A stretch of 64,000 nucleotides of DNA from Jannaschia maritima (GCF_030973515.1 NZ_JARGZA010000007.1:62001-126000); one strand, 5' to 3'; shown: positions 9,448 through 19,387, counted from the stretch's first letter. Notes: generated by a model not told the origin, from the sequence alone. Numbers and translations: made by a program.

Positions 9448-10236
9448 TCAGATCGCCAACAGGACCAGCATGGTCACGGCCATGCCCATCATCATCAGGT
9501 TCTCGGTAAGACTGACGAAGCCCAATGGAACGTTCGAATTGCCGCCGACGCAGGCGCATTTCAACGTGCGCCCCTCCAGATAGACTGCCTTGAACACGCT
9601 CCAGGCGCCGATCGCGCTGACGATCAAGGCCGCAGGTGCGGCCAGCCACGTCAGCAGCATCCCGGTCATCAGGATGCCCGCCCCCGTCTCGATCCAAGGA
9701 TACACGTAGGCATAGGGCACCCAGCGCCGCGCCAGGACGTCGTAGTTCAGGAACATCGTCGCGAACCCTTCGACATCGCGCAGCTTCTGCATTCCCAGCA
9801 GAATCATCGAGATGCCGACGAACCAACCCAGCGTCTGCCATCCCACCGCCCCCAGGACGCCGATCGACAGCGCCAGCGCCGTCGCGGCGGCAACCGCGAA
9901 AAGATAGATCACGGGCCGATAGGTGGTGGCGTTCGGATCCCACCCCGTGAGCCGTTCGCACAGGTCGGTATAACCACCCACCCTCTCGCCCTCGATCCAG
10001 ATCTGGGGGGTCGTCGCGACCCCCTGCGATTCCTTAAAGGCATCCACCTGCGCCCGCGTGCGGAACAAACGATCGTCCACCTCGAAGCCCTGGCGCTCCA
10101 GCAGCCACCGGGCCTTCTGGCCGGAAGGGCACAGATGATCCGGCAGCGCCATCCGATACAGGACGGCCCGACGTCCTGTCGCCGCGACGGCGGGGTCGGT
10201 CATGTCATCGACGGCGTCGCGTGTATCCTTGGGCAA
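9448..10236 (-). CDS. Glutaredoxin-MauE/DoxX fusion membrane protein
   Basis: A 262-residue fusion. The N-terminal third is a glutaredoxin-like thioredoxin fold with a monothiol-type CPSG motif (about 36-39) and a cis-proline TTPQ segment. The rest has four or five membrane helices of the MauE/DoxX type plus a CACVG pair near the end. It probably moves electrons or thiols across the inner membrane. The TTG at 10236 is preferred: GGAGG lies five bases upstream, whereas the first ATG (10203) has no ribosome site. It diverges from a CsoR-type repressor gene, with an operator in the shared region. Confidence 0.78.
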   Translation of the reverse strand: MPKDTRDAVDDMTDPAVAATGRRAVLYRMALPDHLCPSGQKARWLLERQGFEVDDRLFRTRAQVDAFKESQGVATTPQIWIEGERVGGYTDLCERLTGWDPNATTYRPVIYLFAVAAATALALSIGVLGAVGWQTLGWFVGISMILLGMQKLRDVEGFATMFLNYDVLARRWVPYAYVYPWIETGAGILMTGMLLTWLAAPAALIVSAIGAWSVFKAVYLEGRTLKCACVGGNSNVPLGFVSLTENLMMMGMAVTMLVLLAI

Positions 10237-10263
10237 GGGAACCTCCAATTCGGCGCGCCCTGC

Positions 10264-10291
10264 AATATACCCCCCACGGGTATTGAATCAA
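10264..10291 (-). promoter_or_regulatory. Sigma70-type promoter with embedded CsoR-type operator
   Basis: On the reverse strand a -35 box TTGATT (10286-10291) and a -10 box TATATT (10264-10269) are 16 bp apart, facing the glutaredoxin-MauE gene. Between and overlapping them is an inverted repeat, ATACCC-N5-GGGTAT (10267-10283), with the G/C-run layout of CsoR-family operators. A repressor bound here would block polymerase directly. The csoR-like gene starts 60 bp away on the other strand and may be autoregulated from the same site. Confidence 0.65.
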
Positions 10292-10343
10292 GATGCAGGA
10301 CGGTCGAGTTGGCGATCCGATCGTTTCTTCGCTAGACGGCCCC

Positions 10344-10616
10344 ATGCACGCCAACAAGGACACCACGCTCAAGCGCCTCCGCCGCCTGGAGGGCCAGGTC
10401 CGTGGCATCGCCCGCATGGTGGAGGATGATCGCTATTGCGTCGACGTCCTGACCCAGATCGCCGCCGTGCGCGCCGCGCTGAAGGGGGTGGAACGGCTGG
10501 TCATCGATGACCACGCCGCCCATTGCATCGAGGACGCGCTGGCCTCCGGCGATGCCGACGACCAACGCGCCAAGTTCATGGAACTCTTGGAACTGCTCGA
10601 CCGGGCGCGCGACTGA
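10344..10616 (+). CDS. CsoR/RcnR-family metal- or thiol-sensing repressor
   Basis: A 90-residue all-helical repressor. The ligand set Cys32, His57, Cys61 has the C-x24-H-x3-C spacing of the Cu(I) sensor CsoR; persulfide sensors (CstR) lack the histidine. These proteins bind GC-rich palindromes as tetramers and let go on metal or thiol modification. The start at 10344 gives the family-standard N-terminus (HANKDTTLKRLRRLEGQVRG). The divergent partner is a glutaredoxin-membrane fusion rather than a copper ATPase, so the signal may be copper or redox stress. Confidence 0.85.
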   Translation: MHANKDTTLKRLRRLEGQVRGIARMVEDDRYCVDVLTQIAAVRAALKGVERLVIDDHAAHCIEDALASGDADDQRAKFMELLELLDRARD

Positions 10617-10659
10617 CGTTCGCGATCGTCATCCCTCCCGCGGGGAAGGACCGCGGGCC

Positions 10660-10687
10660 CCGGTCCGTCCATGATGGAACGGACCGG
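10660..10687. terminator. Hairpin between convergent csoR-like and glycosidase-like genes
   Basis: A perfect 9-bp stem CCGGTCCGT / ACGGACCGG with a 10-base loop lies between two converging stop codons (10616 and 10697). Placement suggests a bidirectional terminator, but there is no T-run. Confidence 0.5.
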
Positions 10688-10696
10688 AAGCGTCCT

Positions 10697-13447
10697 TCAG
10701 CCTCCGCCGTCGCCTGGTGTCACCACGAAGACCTGCAGCATCCCCGGCCCGAGGGTGGTGCGGATGTCACCGTCGACGGCCACCACCTCCGACACGATGG
10801 ACACGTCGTCCTTTGTCTCGGTCGTGGTGTTGTGGGTCTGCATGTCGCCCGTCATGGTGAACCGCCTAACCGTTTCGGAAGGATCGCCCTTCCGCCGGAC
10901 CAGTATGTTCTCGCTGTCCACGCTGGACAGGTTCCCCAGCACATAGGTGGTGTGGGTCGGCGCCGTCACGCGATAGCCGCGCGTCATGCCGTCGATCTCC
11001 TGCACCGACCCCCAGCGCGGGTGCACGTCGCGCAACTCCGTCCTGTCCAGGATCCGGGACAGACGGGTCGTCGCGCCGATCATGTACCGGTTCATCAGAC
11101 CCATCCACTGATAGGCCGGGACGACGCCGTTGCCCTGATCCTCCCGCGTGCGCGACGTCCAGTTGTTGCCCGAAGCGACGAAGAAATAGCTATGGTCCAC
11201 GATGCCGATCGAATGCGCGTGCATCCAGCCCATCATCATCGACGTGCCTGTCGCCACGCTCTTGACCGCGCGTTCCTGGCTGGCTGCCTTCACCTCGTCG
11301 TAGTTCGCATTCGGAATGCTGTATCCGGGCCCGTTCTCGTACTGCCGCGCGAAGATGGCGTTGTCGTCGCAGATTTCCGCGATGGTGGTGTTGTTGAACC
11401 AGTCCCGGCCCAGGAAGTGGGTGTCCAGGATGACTTGGTACGCCTCCGCCTGACCGTCGTTGACGGCACCGTTCTCCGCATCCCAGCCGCCGGTATAGCC
11501 CGCGCTTCCGCTGCAGGTCGCGTACTGGCTCGCCTCGATGCCGTCGCGGGTCCAGCCTTTCGGATCGACCTGCCATCCGCCGACATAAAAGTCCGCATCC
11601 GCCAGACGGAAATGCGGGTTCGCCTCCAGTCGTCTGGCGAGACGATCCAGCAGCATCCCGTTCACCGCGCCGCGGGAATAGCCGTTGCTGTCGGGCACCC
11701 GATAGAATTCGGGCCGCGCGCCGGTCTGCCACCCCTCGTTGCCGACCTCGAAGCACCACTTGATCGCTTCCGTTCGTCCGGTGACCGGATCGACCCAATC
11801 GTCGAGCGCGTCCTGCCACGGCACGACCTGCCCCTGCTGACCGCGCAGATAGGCCCACGGCTTGTTCACGGGATCGTTCACGTCCGGGTCGCACAGGTAC
11901 TCGGCGAGGCCGTCGTAGTCCTCCTCCGTCCAGTACCAAGGTATCTGCAACCAGGGGCGGCAGTGCCCTTCCCGCTTGATCAGGTGCAGGATACGCGCCA
12001 TCGAACCGTTGGCGATCTGCAGGAAATCCTGCAGCCGGTATCCCGATGGCGCGCTCTTGCAGTGGGCATGGAACCGCACGAGCCCGGGATTGGCGCTGTC
12101 GAGGTCCTCCAGCTCGCTGGGGAACATCCGTTCGAGCGGCAGATCCGCCTGGCGGATCACCACGCTGTCGATGTCCAGATCCCCATCCCACCGCAGATGG
12201 GCATACTGGACTCCTCCGCCTGACTTGAACGTATCGCGACGCACGTCATGCGTCAGCGTCACCCAGCCCGAGTTCGCCGGAATGGTGCGGGAGCGCGCAT
12301 CCAGGTCGTTCATGCTGTCGTAATCGAAGCTGAACGCGACCGGTGTGGATCGGATGTTCCGGACGACCACCGTGATGCGGTACGTCACCCCGGGCAGATT
12401 CACGTCGTAGAACGACTGATCCGCGCCTGCCGACGGTTTCTCGACGAACCACCCATTGCGCCCGTCGGGATCGATCGTGGTGCGGATGAATTCCCGGCCG
12501 TCCTCCTCGACGAAGTTGACGCCGTACTGACCGGGATCCGGTTCGGACGAGCCGTAGTAGAACTCCCCCAACTGGTCGATCGGCGATTGCCCCGACGCTT
12601 CCCAGACGTAGTCGGAGACCCGCGTCTCGTTTGGGGTCCGAGCGTCGAATGTCTTCTTCAGGATGAAGATGTCGTCCGGTCGGAGGTGATCGACGCTCGC
12701 ATCCACCGTGATGCCGCACCGAGTATCGAAGGTAGGCTCGTCGCAGAACACGACGATGCAGTTGCGGCCCGGCACCTCGTCCCAAGTCACGCGGCACGTG
12801 TTGCCATCGTCCGTGGGCGTGACCGTGACGCCCGTGGGCACCGGAAGGTCCGGGTCGACGGTGTACTCGCGGGGGTCCTTCCTGGGCGCATCGACGAAGT
12901 CCCCTTTCACGGCGGCGCTCGCATCCTCGACCGGGTCGTCCCCCTGATCGAAAGGCACGGGCGCCGAGAAGGCGGACCGGCGGTTCCCTTCGATGCTGGC
13001 CACCGCCCACCAGACACGCGAGTTGGGCCGATAGGTGCTGCGCGTGCCGACATGTGCCGTCGATACGCCCACCGCGCTCATGCCGTTATCCGGACGAATG
13101 TGCATGTTGCATACACGGGTCTCGACGATGTCGAACGTCCCGATCTCCTCGACCGCGCCGTTAACCGGACGGAGCACGTCGATCCGCCCCCCGTTGGCCC
13201 AACCCGCGGGGAGCGTATGGAAATGCCGGATGTCGGGGGATTCGATCTCGGTTCCACTCGCCGATCGGACGCTGAACACCAGGTTCATCCGCGGACGGGC
13301 GAGCGAAACGCTCGTGACGAAATGCGATCCCAGGAGGACGACGTTCACTCCGGCGGGACGGCTGACGCGTCCCGGAACTCCGTCGTCCGTCAGGATCGTT
13401 CCAGCCGCTTCCGGCAGGCCCGGCAGGACCGTCAATTCAGTCGACAT
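10697..13447 (-). CDS. Glycoside-hydrolase-like protein of a GTA spike operon
   Basis: A 916-residue protein without signal peptide. Residues 1-190 look like a beta-rich tail/spike region. About 200-440 holds a fibronectin-like and a jelly-roll carbohydrate-binding-like segment. About 440-800 resembles a TIM-barrel glycosidase of the arabinofuranosidase/xylosidase kind: a GNE motif with Glu571 as candidate acid/base, and YENGPGY with Glu704 as candidate nucleophile. A beta-sandwich tail follows. The gene overlaps the spike-fibre-like gene by 11 bp and is third in that operon, so it may be carried on a particle surface to bind or trim polysaccharide. The substrate and the enzymatic activity are inferred. 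Confidence 0.6.
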   Translation of the reverse strand: MSTELTVLPGLPEAAGTILTDDGVPGRVSRPAGVNVVLLGSHFVTSVSLARPRMNLVFSVRSASGTEIESPDIRHFHTLPAGWANGGRIDVLRPVNGAVEEIGTFDIVETRVCNMHIRPDNGMSAVGVSTAHVGTRSTYRPNSRVWWAVASIEGNRRSAFSAPVPFDQGDDPVEDASAAVKGDFVDAPRKDPREYTVDPDLPVPTGVTVTPTDDGNTCRVTWDEVPGRNCIVVFCDEPTFDTRCGITVDASVDHLRPDDIFILKKTFDARTPNETRVSDYVWEASGQSPIDQLGEFYYGSSEPDPGQYGVNFVEEDGREFIRTTIDPDGRNGWFVEKPSAGADQSFYDVNLPGVTYRITVVVRNIRSTPVAFSFDYDSMNDLDARSRTIPANSGWVTLTHDVRRDTFKSGGGVQYAHLRWDGDLDIDSVVIRQADLPLERMFPSELEDLDSANPGLVRFHAHCKSAPSGYRLQDFLQIANGSMARILHLIKREGHCRPWLQIPWYWTEEDYDGLAEYLCDPDVNDPVNKPWAYLRGQQGQVVPWQDALDDWVDPVTGRTEAIKWCFEVGNEGWQTGARPEFYRVPDSNGYSRGAVNGMLLDRLARRLEANPHFRLADADFYVGGWQVDPKGWTRDGIEASQYATCSGSAGYTGGWDAENGAVNDGQAEAYQVILDTHFLGRDWFNNTTIAEICDDNAIFARQYENGPGYSIPNANYDEVKAASQERAVKSVATGTSMMMGWMHAHSIGIVDHSYFFVASGNNWTSRTREDQGNGVVPAYQWMGLMNRYMIGATTRLSRILDRTELRDVHPRWGSVQEIDGMTRGYRVTAPTHTTYVLGNLSSVDSENILVRRKGDPSETVRRFTMTGDMQTHNTTTETKDDVSIVSEVVAVDGDIRTTLGPGMLQVFVVTPGDGGG

Positions 13448-14639
13448 CTGCGAACTCCTGGAAAGGGGATTGTTCGGTGAAATGGAAGTCGCCTCCGGTC
13501 CCCGGATTCGTGCCGGCCGTCAGGTCGTCGAGGGTCTGGCCGTCCAGTCTCACGTCGTAGAGCGGCACCCCGAGGACCGTGTTCGCCCGGTCGTGCGATC
13601 GCATGCCCCCGTCCTGCTGCATGAGTTCAACCCACAGGGCGGGGTCCGACAGGTCCGGCGCGGTGGGCCACAAGGCCAGGCGCCTGAACTCGGCCCGCAC
13701 ATCCGAGTTGATCATCAGGTCCATCGAATGCTGATCGAAATGGACCCCTCCGGAGTAGGAGGAGGTGCGGCTGGTGGACTGCCGCGGCCCCCCGTCGATC
13801 GAAGCGTGGACCTCCATCGTTCCGGTGGCGCCCTCGATCTGGGCCACCACCAGCACGTCCGTGCCCGCGACGATGTTCCGATCGAAATGTAGGGTCGCGC
13901 TGTTGCGCGCGATGGTCCCATCTCCATCGGGCGCGAAATAGAGGAACTGCAACCGGCTGCTATGGACGATCATCTGCAAGCCGACCTGCGATGCACCGTG
14001 CTCGTCCCAATAGAACGTGCGCAAGGCATCGAGCCTCGACCCGTCGCTCGACCGATGCCACAGCCCGATGGTCAGGTCCGGTAGGGTCGGACCCACTTCC
14101 TCCAGGTTCGCGATCAGGCGGGTCCCATGGAACCGCCGGGCCACGTGGAACGTGGATGCCTGGGCCAGCGCGGTCGCGATCCGACCCGAAGGTCCGCTGG
14201 CGTCGTTGACCGCCCGGGCGCGCAGCTCGATGCGGGAGTACTGTCCCTCCGCAGTGATCGAGTGACGGGTACCCGAACCGTCCACGTCGCCGTCGCGCAG
14301 CCATTGCATCACGATGATCGGGCGATCGTCGGATGGGGCTAGCAGGATGCCGGGATCGTCCACGATCCACGCGCCCGGGCCGTCCGCCGCCACGCTCGGC
14401 GGCACCAGCCAGACGGGTCCACCCGAATTCAGGTCCGCCTGCGACACCGCATAGGTGCCGGCATGTCGCTGGGGGGTCGTGATGGTGACGTCGGCGCCGG
14501 CGTCGGTCGCCTGGATGTGGCCACCGATCCCATCCGACCCGGACAACCGAAGCCCAGCCGAGGAGGGAGGAGGCGAGATCCCACCGGAAAGGCCGGTGCC
14601 GATCCACGAGACGACCGCGTCGGATCCGACGCCGATCAT
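13437..14639 (-). CDS. GTA head-spike fibre-like protein (GhsB-type)
   Basis: A 400-residue beta-rich protein with no signal peptide. The middle and C-terminal parts look like a LamG/concanavalin-type sandwich (about 230-350). The tail (PLYDVRLDGQ... AGTNPGTGGDF) resembles the end of the Rhodobacter capsulatus head-spike fibre GhsB (rcc01080). The ATG at 14639 directly follows the spike-base stop (TGA-G-ATG) with GGGAGG about ten bases upstream. It overlaps the glycosidase-like gene by 11 bp. Expected role: fibre that binds capsule or surface glycan on recipient cells. The assignment rests on context plus remembered family features. Confidence 0.6.
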   Translation of the reverse strand: MIGVGSDAVVSWIGTGLSGGISPPPSSAGLRLSGSDGIGGHIQATDAGADVTITTPQRHAGTYAVSQADLNSGGPVWLVPPSVAADGPGAWIVDDPGILLAPSDDRPIIVMQWLRDGDVDGSGTRHSITAEGQYSRIELRARAVNDASGPSGRIATALAQASTFHVARRFHGTRLIANLEEVGPTLPDLTIGLWHRSSDGSRLDALRTFYWDEHGASQVGLQMIVHSSRLQFLYFAPDGDGTIARNSATLHFDRNIVAGTDVLVVAQIEGATGTMEVHASIDGGPRQSTSRTSSYSGGVHFDQHSMDLMINSDVRAEFRRLALWPTAPDLSDPALWVELMQQDGGMRSHDRANTVLGVPLYDVRLDGQTLDDLTAGTNPGTGGDFHFTEQSPFQEFADVD

Positions 14640-14640
14640 C

Positions 14641-14907
14641 TCACCAGCCTCCCACGATGCCCGTGGCGGTGGTGCCCGTCGCATGGACCCGGCAGACGCG
14701 CAGCGGATGCCAGCCGGGCGCGATCTCCGGGATCGTCACGGTCTGGCCGCCCGCGGTGGTGATCGACAACGACCCGCCCGCGCCCACGTACAGCGCACGG
14801 GTCACGTGGATCAGGTCCGTTTGGTCGTCGGGGACGACGTTGAACATGTTCGACAGCGGGCTCGTCAGACCGGCATCGCGGGTCTTGAACGTGTCTTGGA
14901 TCGGCAT
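14641..14907 (-). CDS. ghsA: Spike base protein, RCAP_rcc01079 (GhsA) family
   Basis: An 88-residue small beta protein. The conserved TRALYVG segment, the TTAGGQTVT stretch and the terminal RVHATGTTATGIVGGW pattern match the spike base family described for the R. capsulatus gene transfer agent (rcc01079, GhsA). That protein anchors the fibres to the GTA head. It is the first gene of the three-gene reverse operon and is followed at once by the fibre-like gene. No capsid, portal or tail genes are in the window, as expected where spike genes lie apart from the main GTA cluster. Confidence 0.78.
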   Translation of the reverse strand: MPIQDTFKTRDAGLTSPLSNMFNVVPDDQTDLIHVTRALYVGAGGSLSITTAGGQTVTIPEIAPGWHPLRVCRVHATGTTATGIVGGW

Positions 14908-15250
14908 CGGCGGTCTCCTGCAGGGGCGCCAGGATGCCGGGGCTGGACGCTCCTCCGGGTTCTATGATGTCGGGGAACGGCCTGGACCGGCATCCTCGCG
15001 GGAAGGTCCGGCGACCCCGATGGGATGCGCCGTTCGACCCCCGGAGATGTCCGTCCGAGCAGAGCGCCCCGCAATCGCCGTCGGCGCGGGAAGCGGACCA
15101 CCGTACGGCGCGCGGGCGTTAACGGCCTCGCAACCCGACCGACAGGTCCGGCGAATCCCTCTGCCCGGGCCCCAGAAGTTTACGAGCGGTTTTCGTCAAC
15201 CGTCCGACCCTTGCCGCATCCTTACCGGAACGCGTCCAACTGTCGTGATT
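14908..15250. other. 343-bp gap upstream of the spike operon
   Basis: No convincing gene. It lies between the stop of the DUF1643 gene and the start of the spike base gene, both on the reverse strand, so it should carry the spike operon promoter. I see no clear -35/-10 pair or palindrome. Confidence 0.5.
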
Positions 15251-15763
15251 TCACCTGAACCAGGGGACCGGCCGTTCCGCATAGGGGACATACAGCGGGT
15301 GTTTCGGATGCCCCGCCTTCGAAAGTCCCAGCACCATCGGCCGCACCCCGGCCGCCCGCAGGAGCTGCTCGACCGCCGGCCCCCGGTCCAGATGCGCCCC
15401 GTGCGTCCCCCATGCGCAGACCACGACGTCCGCCCAAGCGGCTGCTTCCACGATGGCCCGATCGTTCTCCGGCAGGCCCGCGGGCTCGGGATGCGCACGC
15501 ATCACCTTCGGGTCCGTGGCGCGGAACGCGAAGATGTTCGTGACGCGGAACGCACCGAACCCCAACGCCCGCGCCCGCCGCTCGCACCGTTCGACGGTAG
15601 GGTCGTTCGCCAGTTCGGTCGCGGTGGACGGGTTCAGCATCAGGAAGTTCACCCGCCCGCCCGCGGGATCCCAGACCCGCACGAGGTCGTAGCGGTACGT
15701 CATGTCGTCGGAATAGAGGGCGGTCGAGGCCGCATCGCCCTTCTGATGGTCCCGCCTTTGCAT
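15251..15763 (-). CDS. DUF1643 domain-containing protein
   Basis: A 170-residue soluble protein with the DUF1643 pattern: FLMLNPSTAT near the N-terminus, TNIFAFRATDP, and a VVCAWGTHG segment. Its biochemical role is unknown. The ATG at 15763 is chosen over an earlier in-frame start because AGGAG sits five bases upstream. It is divergent from the EamA transporter gene (55-bp gap). Confidence 0.8.
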   Translation of the reverse strand: MQRRDHQKGDAASTALYSDDMTYRYDLVRVWDPAGGRVNFLMLNPSTATELANDPTVERCERRARALGFGAFRVTNIFAFRATDPKVMRAHPEPAGLPENDRAIVEAAAWADVVVCAWGTHGAHLDRGPAVEQLLRAAGVRPMVLGLSKAGHPKHPLYVPYAERPVPWFR

Positions 15764-15818
15764 TCCGCTCCTGTGCCGCACCCGTGCAACCGGTTGCAAG
15801 AGCGCCTAGGCCGCGCCC

Positions 15819-16709
15819 ATGACCGAATGGATCGCCGCCATCGAAGGCACGCCCGCCGCGTCGACCGCCGCCATGGGGCTGGCGCTGGCGGCGGCGTTCC
15901 TCCACGCCCTGTTCGGCGCCCTCCAGAAAGGCGGGGTACCTCCATACGCGGCCCGCACCGCCATCGACTCCGGCCTGTTCGTCCTATCCCTGCCCGTGGC
16001 GCTGTTCCTCGTCCCCCCGCCTCGGGGCATCGAATGGGGTCTGCTCGCGGGCGCGGTCGTGATCCACACGATCTACAAGATCCTCCAGGCGGAGACGTAT
16101 CTGCGCGGGGCCTACACGGTCGTCTATCCCGTCGTGCGCGGCACCGGCCCCCTGTTCACCGTGATCGGCGCGGGGCTGGTGTTCGGCGAACGGTTCGCGC
16201 CGCTCCAATGGATGGGCGTGGCGGTCCTCCTGACGGGACTGTTCGGCCTGTCCGCCTACAACATGCGGCACGTCACGGCGGGCCGGGCGACCCTCGTGCC
16301 TGCGCTGGTCCTCGCGGTGGCGACCGGCGCGATGGTCGCGGTCTATACCACCTGGGACGCCTATGGGATCCGCACGACCCCGGACCCGTTCACCTTCCTC
16401 GCCTGGTTCTTCCTGCTGACCGCGATCGACTTCCCCGCCGCTGCCATCGCGCGACGCCGGTTCCGTCCGACACTCCGACTGGTCCGGCTGGGCCTGATCG
16501 GCGCGGTGGTCGCCTGGGGCAGCTTCGGATCGATCATGCTGGCCACCCGGCTCGACGACGTGGGCGAGGCCGCCGTCCTGCGCGAGACGTCGACCGTATT
16601 CGCCGCCCTGATCGGATGGCTCTGGCTGCGCGAACCGATGGGCCCGACGCGCCTTGGGCTGATCGCGCTGATCGCCGCGGGCGCCCTGATCGTGGAGTTC
16701 GCGGGCTGA
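15819..16709 (+). CDS. EamA/DMT-family transporter
   Basis: A 296-residue inner-membrane protein with about ten hydrophobic segments arranged as two EamA halves, the plan of the drug/metabolite transporter superfamily. Each half ends in a helix with a conserved GE or RE (FGERFAP, LREPMGP). These proteins usually export amino acids or other metabolites; the substrate is not readable. It is followed 36 bp later by the yciB-like gene. Confidence 0.82.
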   Translation: MTEWIAAIEGTPAASTAAMGLALAAAFLHALFGALQKGGVPPYAARTAIDSGLFVLSLPVALFLVPPPRGIEWGLLAGAVVIHTIYKILQAETYLRGAYTVVYPVVRGTGPLFTVIGAGLVFGERFAPLQWMGVAVLLTGLFGLSAYNMRHVTAGRATLVPALVLAVATGAMVAVYTTWDAYGIRTTPDPFTFLAWFFLLTAIDFPAAAIARRRFRPTLRLVRLGLIGAVVAWGSFGSIMLATRLDDVGEAAVLRETSTVFAALIGWLWLREPMGPTRLGLIALIAAGALIVEFAG

Positions 16710-16745
16710 CTGGACCCGGTCCCCGCCACGCCGTAAGGACGCCTC

Positions 16746-17366
16746 ATGGCAACGCGCGATGTCCCCAACTGGTTGAAGACCACCCTGGAGCTGGGGCCGG
16801 TCCTGCTGTTCTTCGTCGCCTACTTCTTCCTGAAGGACGAGGTCTATGTCGTCGGCGGCACGGAATACACGGGCTTCGTCGCGGTCACGGCCGCCTTCAT
16901 CCCGCTGATCCTGGTCTGCACCGGGATCCTCTGGGCGCTGACCGGCAAGATCAGCGCGATGCAGATCTTCACCGCCGTGCTGGTAACGATCTTCGGCGGC
17001 CTGTCCGTTTGGCTGAACGACGAGCGCTTCTTCAAGATCAAGCCCACGCTCATCTATCTGCTGTTCGCCGCGATCCTGGGCTTCGGCCTGTGGGTCCAGG
17101 GAAGATCCTATCTATCCATGATCCTGTCGGAGGCCATGCCCCTCACCGAAGAGGGCTGGATCGTCCTGACCCGCCGCATGGTCTGGCTGTTCCTGGCCCT
17201 GGCGGCGGCGAACGAACTGGTGTGGCGGCTCCTGTCCACCGACGTCTGGGTCACGTTCAAGACGTTCGACATGCCCGTGGCGATCTTCGTCTTCCTGTTC
17301 GCGCAGGTCGGCGTCATGAAGCGCCACGCCCTGCCCGAGGACGGGAAGGCGGACGATCAGGCCTGA
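16746..17366 (+). CDS. yciB: Inner-membrane septation-type protein YciB/IspZ
   Basis: A 206-residue protein with five or six membrane helices and the YciB/IspZ landmarks: LELGPVLLFF at the N-terminus, NDERFFKIKPT in the middle, and ANELVWR near the end. The family affects cell envelope synthesis and septation. The C-terminus overlaps by 10 bp the end of the convergent DUF2842 gene. Confidence 0.88.
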   Translation: MATRDVPNWLKTTLELGPVLLFFVAYFFLKDEVYVVGGTEYTGFVAVTAAFIPLILVCTGILWALTGKISAMQIFTAVLVTIFGGLSVWLNDERFFKIKPTLIYLLFAAILGFGLWVQGRSYLSMILSEAMPLTEEGWIVLTRRMVWLFLALAAANELVWRLLSTDVWVTFKTFDMPVAIFVFLFAQVGVMKRHALPEDGKADDQA

Positions 17367-17602
17367 CCGTCGTCCTCCGGGGGGGCGTCCGGATCCGGCT
17401 TGGCGGTGCCCCGGAAGATGGCCTTGAACGGGAACACCCACGCGATCCCAAGCACCGCGTACATCACGAACTCGACAGCGACGGGAAAGTCGCTGGCGCC
17501 CATCCACGTCGCGACCGTGACGGCGACCACGACGTAGACCGGCATCCCTATCAGTAGTATGAAGAACGCCCAGCGCTTCCGGGCCTTGTAGCTCAGGGCC
17601 AT
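17357..17602 (-). CDS. DUF2842 small membrane protein
   Basis: An 81-residue protein with two hydrophobic helices (about 12-35 and 42-60) and an acidic, proline-rich C-terminus. It matches the alphaproteobacterial DUF2842 family of unknown function. It starts only 4 bp past the purA stop and is probably cotranscribed with it. Its end overlaps the convergent yciB gene, leaving no room for a terminator between them. Confidence 0.8.
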   Translation of the reverse strand: MALSYKARKRWAFFILLIGMPVYVVVAVTVATWMGASDFPVAVEFVMYAVLGIAWVFPFKAIFRGTAKPDPDAPPEDDGQA

Positions 17603-17606
17603 CGCG

Positions 17607-18902
<1,296 letters not shown>

Positions 18903-19036
18903 GTGCACGGGTCCCCTTCGGAAATGCCGCCGCCCCCTAGCCCGTAAGGCGGCCGCGCGAAAGCCCGGCCCCGCCTTGCAGGCCACGCCCGCACCCTTTA
19001 CGTGGTCGGGGCCAATCCAGGGAAGCGACCCGCGCC

Positions 19037-19387
19037 ATGCAGAACGTCGTCCTCGTCGTACACCTCATCCTGGCGATCGTGCTGATCGTCGTCGTGCTGC
19101 TGCAGCGCTCCGAAGGGGGCGGGCTCGGCATGGGCGGCGGTGGCGGCGTGATGACGGGGCGCCAGGCCGCGACGGCGATGACCAAGGTGACGTGGTTCTT
19201 CGCGGTGGCCTTCCTGACCACGTCGGTGGCGCTGACGATCCTGTCGGCGCAGCAGGGGGCCAGCGGGTCGGTCGTGGACCTCCTGCCGCCCACGGCCGAC
19301 GGGACCGCCCCCGCGGTGCCGTCGGGGGAATCCCTCCTGCCGCCGTCCACGGGCGACCAGCCGCTCCTGCCGCCCCGCGGCGAATGA
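19037..19387 (+). CDS. secG: Preprotein translocase subunit SecG
   Basis: A 116-residue protein with the SecG fold: helix 1 (about 3-22), the [11 protein letters not shown] loop rich in glycine, and helix 2 (about 50-70). A Pro-rich tail follows, usual in alphaproteobacteria. It assists SecYEG during translocation. It precedes pyrG, the standard order in this lineage, with a 128-bp gap. Confidence 0.93.
   Translation: MQNVVLVVHLILAIVLIVVVLLQRSEGGGLGMGGGGGVMTGRQAATAMTKVTWFFAVAFLTTSVALTILSAQQGASGSVVDLLPPTADGTAPAVPSGESLLPPSTGDQPLLPPRGE

Noticed and set aside
14657-17557. 966-codon forward open frame crossing several genes
   Set aside because: It runs through spike, DUF1643, EamA and YciB genes out of frame and encodes an Arg/Pro/Gly-rich sequence, typical of GC-driven stop-poor shadows.
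18903-19036. tRNA or other RNA gene between purA and secG
   Set aside because: Several GC stems are possible but no cloverleaf or CCA end could be built; the same was true of the other gaps inspected.
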